Of a stretch of 19,551 nucleotides of DNA, positions 15,311-19,551 are shown in pieces. The notes under the pieces were generated by a model, which saw only the letters and a program-made list of their open reading frames with translations, did not search any database and had not been told where the DNA came from. The position numbers and the translations under genes were made by a program. How positions within the stretch are numbered: the first letter of the stretch is position 1; the number at the start of each line of letters is the position of its first letter. This DNA is from CAVLCC01 sp963624975 (lineage in GTDB: Bacteria; Actinomycetota; Coriobacteriia; Coriobacteriales; CADBOM01): the NCBI GenBank assembly GCA_963624975.1, contig CAVFRF010000005.1, forward strand, positions 1 through 19,551, in the 5' to 3' direction.

Positions 15311-15612
15311 CATATTGTTTCCTCGGTTCTCGTCGGGCGTTTCGAAGCCCGTTCGGCTCCAAATTGCTACCTCTGGTATCTACAATCGTCCGCCGTCGGC
15401 TTTTACCGCCCTAGTCACGGCATTTGTCGTTGTATTTATGTAGGTTCTATGCAATTTTAGATAGAAGTTTTTAAGCTCGAACTACATCGGATGCGTGGTC
15501 GACGGGTTGTCTCCGCGCTGTGGGTCGGCATGCTTAGAAGCTGTCGTCGGCATGTGTCCAGCGCATGCCTGCGGCGTTTGCAAGGTTGGACCCGAGTTAC
15601 GAAAGGGAACCG
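15311..15612. promoter_or_regulatory. Intergenic leader of the NSS symporter, AT-richer
   Basis: No gene is supported in these 302 bases. The centre (about 15420-15470) is clearly AT-richer than its surroundings and holds a tentative promoter, TTGTCG at 15424-15429 and TATGCA at 15448-15453 (18-base spacing), with TAGATA at 15458 as an alternative -10. Nearer the gene, GTCGGCATG occurs twice in direct orientation (15524-15532 and 15546-15554, 22 bases apart) and GCATGCC at 15563-15569 is the inverse of GGCATGC at 15527-15533, a pattern typical of regulator half-sites. Confidence 0.3.
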
Positions 15613-17037
15613 ATGAACGAGATCGAGCAGGGTTCCGCTAAGGCTGCGTCGAGGAGCAGCTTTTCCGGAAAGATGGGATTCGTGCTTGCAGCAGCTGCCA
15701 GCGCGGTCGGACTGGGAAACCTTTGGAGGTTTCCTTACCTAGCAGCTAAGTATGGCGGAGGCCTATTCCTCCTCGTATACTTGATTCTCGTCGTAACGTT
15801 CGGCTTTACCCTGATGGTCGCCGAGGTCGCGCTTGGCCGCAAGACCCGCCTGAGCGCCATCGGCTCCTTCAGCCACTTCGGCAAGAAGTTCACCATCATC
15901 GGCGTGCTGGCATCCGTGGTGCCGTTCCTCATCACCCCCTACTACGCCGTGATCGGAGGCTGGGTAACCAAGTACACCGCGGCCTACGTGGTAACTTCCG
16001 AGGCCGAAATCGCCTCCGACGGCTACTTTACGTCGTTCATCACCGGCATGGGCATCGAGACCTACGTCTACGCGTTCATCTTCATGGGTCTCACCATCGC
16101 CATCGTTGCGCTGGGCGTGCAGGGCGGCATCGAGCGCTCCAACAAGATTATGATGCCCGCGCTCATCGTTATCTCGATCGCCATCACGATCTTCTCGGTG
16201 TGCCAGCCCGGCGCAATCGACGGCCTGGCCTACTACCTCATCCCCGACTTCTCGGCGTTCTCGCCAGAGCTTGTGGTGTCGGCTATGGGGCAGATGTTCT
16301 TCAGCCTCTCGCTGGCCATGGGCATCATGATCACCTATGGCTCCTACCTGCGCAAAGAGGACAACCTCGAGTCGTCCGTCAGGCGCATCGAGGTGTTCGA
16401 CACCGGCATCGCATTCCTCGCCGGCCTCATGATCATTCCCGCCTGCTTCGCGGTTTCCGGCAACGGCGCCGACGTGGCTGGCAACTCCGGACCCTCGCTC
16501 ATGTTCGTGGTGCTGCCGCAGATCTTCGCGCAGTTCGGCGTGTTCGGCAGGGTCGTCGGATTCCTGTTCTTCCTGCTCGTGCTGTTCGCGGCCCTCACCA
16601 GCTGCATCTCGCTCATGGAGACCTGCGTGTCCATCGTGGCCGACGGCCTCAAGTGCACGCGTGGCAAGTCCATCCTGATCTGCTCGATCTTCATGCTCGT
16701 GGTCATGACGATCTGCAACATGGGCTACAACGTGTGGATCGGCGTGGACCCGATGTCGTCGGTCTTCGGAATCGGCACTGCGGGCGACCATCAGATCCTC
16801 GACTTCATGGACTTCCTGTCCAACACGGTGCTAATGCCAATCGTGGCGCTGTTCACCTGCATCTTCGTCGGCTGGGTCATCAAACCCAAGACCATCAAGG
16901 AAGAGATCGAGCAGGGCGACGTGAAGTTCAAGGGCGAGGTGCTCTTCAACGTGATGATCAAGTTCATCGCCCCCATCTTCGTGGTGGCCATCCTCGTGGC
17001 CTACATCCTCATGACCGTGGGAGTGATTTCGCTGTAG
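15613..17037 (+). CDS. Sodium-dependent amino acid-type symporter (NSS/SNF family)
   Basis: This 474-aa inner-membrane protein belongs to the neurotransmitter:sodium symporter family, which in bacteria uses Na+ to import amino acids or related amines. The N-terminal signature is clear: GFVLAAAASAVGLGNLWRFP then a glycine-rich YGGGLFLLVYL, forming the unwound helix 1 and helix 2 that hold Na+ and substrate in LeuT. About 11-12 hydrophobic segments follow, with the basic loop KCTRGKS near residue 355. The ATG at 15613 has AAAGGGA six bases upstream; an ATG at 15565 in frame would add unlike residues. It appears monocistronic, with a long leader before and a terminator after. Substrate cannot be told from sequence; aromatic or small amino acids are common in the family. 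Confidence 0.9.
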   Translation: MNEIEQGSAKAASRSSFSGKMGFVLAAAASAVGLGNLWRFPYLAAKYGGGLFLLVYLILVVTFGFTLMVAEVALGRKTRLSAIGSFSHFGKKFTIIGVLASVVPFLITPYYAVIGGWVTKYTAAYVVTSEAEIASDGYFTSFITGMGIETYVYAFIFMGLTIAIVALGVQGGIERSNKIMMPALIVISIAITIFSVCQPGAIDGLAYYLIPDFSAFSPELVVSAMGQMFFSLSLAMGIMITYGSYLRKEDNLESSVRRIEVFDTGIAFLAGLMIIPACFAVSGNGADVAGNSGPSLMFVVLPQIFAQFGVFGRVVGFLFFLLVLFAALTSCISLMETCVSIVADGLKCTRGKSILICSIFMLVVMTICNMGYNVWIGVDPMSSVFGIGTAGDHQILDFMDFLSNTVLMPIVALFTCIFVGWVIKPKTIKEEIEQGDVKFKGEVLFNVMIKFIAPIFVVAILVAYILMTVGVISL

Positions 17038-17064
17038 TGATCGCGGCCAAATAGATACGCAAAA

Positions 17065-17095
17065 GGAGGGCGCGCCCATTACGGACGCGCCCTCC
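17065..17095. terminator. Bidirectional terminator between symporter and pheA
   Basis: GGAGGGCGCG (17065-17074) pairs with CGCGCCCTCC (17086-17095) across an 11-base loop. On the plus strand it runs into TCTTCGTTTT, on the minus strand into TTTTGCG, so it can end both convergent transcripts. Confidence 0.85.
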
Positions 17096-17106
17096 TCTTC
17101 GTTTTA

Positions 17107-17204
17107 TGCGACTCTCCCGAGGTGCCCGCACGGGGTATATCTGAACGGCTCAGGTTGGCCTTCGGCCAAAAGTCGCCGTTCAGGCACACCCCGCGCGGGC
17201 ACCT
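17107..17204 (+). repeat. Palindromic repeat element, complete copy
   Basis: The element opens with TGCGACTCTCC and then folds almost end to end. Paired arms are AGGTGCCCGC (17120-17129) with GCGGGCACCT (17195-17204), CGGGGT (17131-17136) with ACCCCG (17188-17193), CTGAACGGC (17141-17149) with GCCGTTCAG (17175-17183), and TTGGCC (17155-17160) with GGCCAA (17164-17169) around a TTC loop. Internal loops are small and nearly symmetrical. It lies between the symporter terminator and the pheA stop. A second copy starts at 19491. There is no U tract after either side, so it is not a plain terminator. Confidence 0.8.
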
Positions 17205-17222
17205 GGAAATCTATCTGCTCGA

Positions 17223-18365
17223 TTACACCTCTAAGTAGTTGCCCAGGAACTCCAGGCTCTCGGTGTCGTTCTCGAGGTCGCACAGCATCTCGCGCACGCC
17301 CTCTTCCTTCACCGAGGCCGCGAGGTCGAAGTAGAACATGAAGTCGAAGTCGTGGCCCACGATGGGGTAGCTCTCGAGCTTGAGCAGGTTCACCCCGAGG
17401 GCTGCGAACTTGCCCAGCACCTCGTAGAGCGAGCCGGGCTGGTGCTTGCAGGTGAGCACAAGGCTGATGCGGTTAGCGCCGGGGTAAATGCACGGCTCGG
17501 CGGCGATGCAGATGAAGCGAGTGTAGTTGTTCTCGCTGTTCTGGATGTCGCTGTTTGCCGACACCAGACCGTACAGCTCGCCGCTGGCCTTCGAACCGAT
17601 GGCCGCGATGCCGTCGGACGCGCTGCTCTCGGCCACCTGCTTCACGGCCTCGGAGGTGTTGCCCACCTTGGTGACCAGCACGCTGTCGGGCAGGCTGGCA
17701 AGGTACTTCGAGCACTGGCCCAGCGCCTGCTCGTGCGAGCGCACCTCGCGGATGTCCTCGAGCTTAACCCCGGGCTTGACCAGCAGCTCATGGCGCACGA
17801 ACAGCCTCTCGCTGCGCACGATGCTGGCCTTCTTGGTTTGCAGCAGCTCGTACACCGCGCGCACCGATCCGTTGGAGCTGTTCTCGATGGGCAGGATGCC
17901 GAAGTCGCACAGGCCGCCCGCCACCGCGTCGAACACGGCCTCGAAGTCGTGCATGTACATGATGTTGCCTCGCGGGAACATGCGGTCGGCGGCCATCTGC
18001 GAGTAGCTGCCCTCCACGCCCGGGCAGGCAATCATGCCGTTTTGCGGGAACACCTCCTTCTGGTTGGCCAGCGCGGTGTCGATTACGTCACATATCTTGC
18101 CGTGGTGGTCGAGGATCGTGTTCTGATACGCCTTCGACACCGAGAACAGCGTGTTGTACAGGCTGTTGGCATATCGCTCCTTGTTGCCCGCGGCTTCGCG
18201 CACGCGCTTGAGGATCTCGCGCTCGCGCGTGCGGTTGAGCACCGGCATGTCGTTGGCCTTCTTGTACTCGGCCACCTGCTTGGCGCACTCCATCCTCTTG
18301 AGGAACAGCTCCAGCATCTGGTCGTCGATCTGGTCGATCTGCTCGCGGGTCTCGTTGATGTCCAT
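17223..18365 (-). CDS. pheA: Chorismate mutase / prephenate dehydratase (P-protein)
   Basis: This 380-aa cytoplasmic bifunctional enzyme converts chorismate to prephenate and then to phenylpyruvate, the committed steps to phenylalanine. Residues 1-90 are an AroQ-type chorismate mutase helix bundle (R7, K29, R47 in a normal pattern). Residues about 110-288 are prephenate dehydratase, with the lobe motif GILPIENSSNGSV and the catalytic T282-R283-F284. Residues about 297-380 form an ACT domain for phenylalanine feedback, with GSLYEVL at 311-317. The usual ESRP motif reads ESYP at 331-334, an unusual change in the effector-binding loop. The ATG at 18365 has AAGGAG nine bases upstream. It follows the DAHP synthase gene by 44 bases on the same strand, an operon. 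Confidence 0.95.
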   Translation of the reverse strand: MDINETREQIDQIDDQMLELFLKRMECAKQVAEYKKANDMPVLNRTREREILKRVREAAGNKERYANSLYNTLFSVSKAYQNTILDHHGKICDVIDTALANQKEVFPQNGMIACPGVEGSYSQMAADRMFPRGNIMYMHDFEAVFDAVAGGLCDFGILPIENSSNGSVRAVYELLQTKKASIVRSERLFVRHELLVKPGVKLEDIREVRSHEQALGQCSKYLASLPDSVLVTKVGNTSEAVKQVAESSASDGIAAIGSKASGELYGLVSANSDIQNSENNYTRFICIAAEPCIYPGANRISLVLTCKHQPGSLYEVLGKFAALGVNLLKLESYPIVGHDFDFMFYFDLAASVKEEGVREMLCDLENDTESLEFLGNYLEV

Positions 18366-18409
18366 TCGGTATGTCTCCTTCACGTTGTGTTTGCTTGCTG
18401 TGCGATGCG

Positions 18410-19435
18410 CTATTTGACCGGGTAGATGTCCAGATCGCTTATGGTCTGGTGAATCTTGGTCATCTGCTCCACCAGCTCTGCAAACTGGTCGGGCAGCAGG
18501 GCCTGCGGGCCATCGGAGAGAGCCTTCGCCGGATTGTCGTGCACCTCGATCTCGAGGCCGTCGGCACCCACGGCCACGCCAGAAAGCGAAAGCGGAGCTA
18601 CCAGCTCGCGCTTGCCGCCTGCGTGGCTCGGATCTACGATGATGGGCAGATGCGAGAGCTTGCGCAGCACCGGCACCGCCGACACGTCGAAGGTGTTGCG
18701 CGTGTAGGTCTCGTAGGTGCGGATGCCCCTCTCGCACAGCGCCACGTTCTCGTTGCCTTCCGACATGATGTACTCCGCGCTCATGAGCAGCTCCTCGTAG
18801 GTGGCAGCCATGCCGCGCTTGAGCAGCACCGGCTTGTCGGTGCGTCCGATGGCCTTGAGCAAGTCGAAGTTCTGCATGTTGCGTGCTCCCACCTGCAGCA
18901 CGTCGATATCCTCGAAGTACGGCAGGTCCTCGGCCTTCATGATCTCGGTCACGATGGGCAGTCCCGTGATCTCGCGCGCCTCGCGCAGGATGTTGAGGCC
19001 CTCGACCCCCATGCCCTGGAAGCTGTACGGCGACGTGCGCGGCTTGAACGCGCCGCCCCTCAGCATCGTGGCTCCGGCTTCTTTGACAAGCTTCGCGATC
19101 CTGATCAATCCCTCGCGGCTCTCCACCGAGCAAGGCCCCGCGATGATGGTGAGGTTGCCGCCGCCAATCTGCGTGTCGCCGACCTTGATCACCGAGTCGT
19201 TGGGATGGAACTTGCGGTTGGCCTTCTTGTAGGGCTCCGACACGCGCTTCACGTCCTCGACGATATCCAGCGCGTTGATAAGCCCCATATCGATCTTGGT
19301 GGTGTCGCCCACGAGACCCAGCACCGTTTGCGACACGCCGGCGCTCACGTTGACCTGAACGCCCTTGCCCTCCAGCCAGGCGAGCAGATTGTCCAGCTGT
19401 TCCTTGCTCGGGTCGTTCTTGAGTACGATGATCAT
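18410..19435 (-). CDS. aroF: 3-deoxy-7-phosphoheptulonate (DAHP) synthase, type I-beta
   Basis: This enzyme condenses phosphoenolpyruvate and erythrose 4-phosphate, the first step of the shikimate pathway. The 341-aa product has an N-terminal ferredoxin-like regulatory domain (residues 1-70, MIIVLKNDPS), as in Thermotoga-type enzymes that are feedback inhibited by aromatic amino acids, followed by the TIM barrel: AGPCSVES (99-106), RGGAFKPRTSPYSFQG (126-141), KRGMAAT (206-212) and DPSHAGGKREL (268-278). Likely metal ligands are C102, H271, E297 and D308, all present. The ATG has AAGGGAG about nine bases upstream. It is the promoter-proximal gene of the aroF-pheA operon, joining pathway entry to the phenylalanine branch. 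The gene name is generic; aroA(G) and aroG are used elsewhere. Confidence 0.95.
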   Translation of the reverse strand: MIIVLKNDPSKEQLDNLLAWLEGKGVQVNVSAGVSQTVLGLVGDTTKIDMGLINALDIVEDVKRVSEPYKKANRKFHPNDSVIKVGDTQIGGGNLTIIAGPCSVESREGLIRIAKLVKEAGATMLRGGAFKPRTSPYSFQGMGVEGLNILREAREITGLPIVTEIMKAEDLPYFEDIDVLQVGARNMQNFDLLKAIGRTDKPVLLKRGMAATYEELLMSAEYIMSEGNENVALCERGIRTYETYTRNTFDVSAVPVLRKLSHLPIIVDPSHAGGKRELVAPLSLSGVAVGADGLEIEVHDNPAKALSDGPQALLPDQFAELVEQMTKIHQTISDLDIYPVK

Positions 19436-19490
19436 GCTTGCGTTCTCCCTTTCAGTTCGTCATGCCTTCGCGACTTGCCGTTGTTGTCTT

Positions 19491-19551
19491 TGCGACTCTC
19501 CTTGGGTGCCACCGCGGGGTATATCGTACCGGCTCAGGCTTCGCTTCGCTG
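19491..19551 (+). repeat. Palindromic repeat element, second copy (cut by window end)
   Basis: From 19491 the sequence repeats the left half of the element at 17107, in the same orientation: TGCGACTCTCC, GGTGCC, CGGGGTATATC and CGGCTCAGG are shared blocks in the same order and spacing within a few bases. The stem arm reads CGTACCGGC in place of CTGAACGGC. The right half lies beyond the window. It lies 55 bases upstream of the aroF start, so it is part of the upstream region of that operon. Confidence 0.7.

Noticed and set aside
15272..15460. Small open frames downstream of the NifK-like gene.
   Set aside because: They overlap the terminator hairpin, lack ribosome-binding sites and show no recognisable protein character.
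18366..19133. Upstream in-frame open extension of pheA on the minus strand through the aroF region.
   Set aside because: The extension is Arg/Ala/His-rich shadow sequence of aroF; the true start is ATG 18365 with a good ribosome-binding site and the chorismate mutase N-terminus.
19501..19520. The string GGGTGCCACCGCGGGG resembles a T-box riboswitch core (TGGNACCGCG).
   Set aside because: The third base of the TGGN part does not match, there is no room for a stem I leader on the plus strand because aroF is antisense up to 19435, and the related copy at 17107 lacks the core. It is better explained as a repeat element.

Overview
The window is high-GC DNA that reads most like a strictly anaerobic actinobacterium of the class Coriobacteriia (Eggerthellaceae-like, for example Slackia or a relative). 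That placement is an inference from GC content, protein style and gene mix; there is no rRNA or other marker to prove it. Coding is dense, mostly on the plus strand, with minus-strand genes at the left edge, in the middle (one transporter) and at the right end.

Layout. 1-171 (minus): the N-terminal piece of glutamate racemase, cut by the window edge. 361-2025: an NhaC-family Na+/H+ antiporter closed by a strong terminator. 2241-7814: a complete SUF iron-sulfur assembly operon, sufC-sufB-sufD-sufS-sufU, ending in an IscR-type Rrf2 regulator with four cysteines. 7852-9276 (minus): a DHA2-type MFS exporter. 9412-10815: a PepC/bleomycin-hydrolase aminopeptidase. 10964-15258: a three-gene unit of a calcineurin-like phosphoesterase, a single-chain NifH-NifD-like fusion (756 aa) and a separate NifK-like subunit (436 aa). 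15613-17037: an NSS-family sodium symporter. 17223-19435 (minus): an aromatic amino acid operon, DAHP synthase followed by bifunctional chorismate mutase/prephenate dehydratase. A palindromic repeat lies on each side of this last operon.

The most interesting content is the nitrogenase-like unit. The reductase half keeps the P-loop and both cluster cysteines of NifH/BchL/CfbC proteins. The catalytic half keeps three cluster cysteines, and the partner subunit supplies only one at the equivalent site. The FeMo-co cysteine and histidine ligands of NifD are not found at their expected places. The pattern points to a single subunit-bridging [4Fe-4S] cluster, as in dark-operative protochlorophyllide reductase (DPOR) and its relatives, and not to nitrogen fixation. 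Fusing the reductase to its catalytic partner is mechanistically odd, because in the classical systems the reductase docks and leaves at each electron transfer. The substrate cannot be read from the sequence.

The second notable item is the repeat flanking the aroF-pheA operon. One copy is complete and folds into a nearly symmetrical 85-base hairpin. The other is cut by the window end. They share several blocks, while a stem arm differs, so compensatory change in the missing half is a direct test of whether the structure is selected.

Functionally, the SUF operon would supply the clusters that the nitrogenase-like proteins and the IscR-type regulator need. The sodium antiporter and sodium symporter suggest a sodium-based membrane economy. 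No tRNA, rRNA, CRISPR array, transposase or prophage gene was seen.
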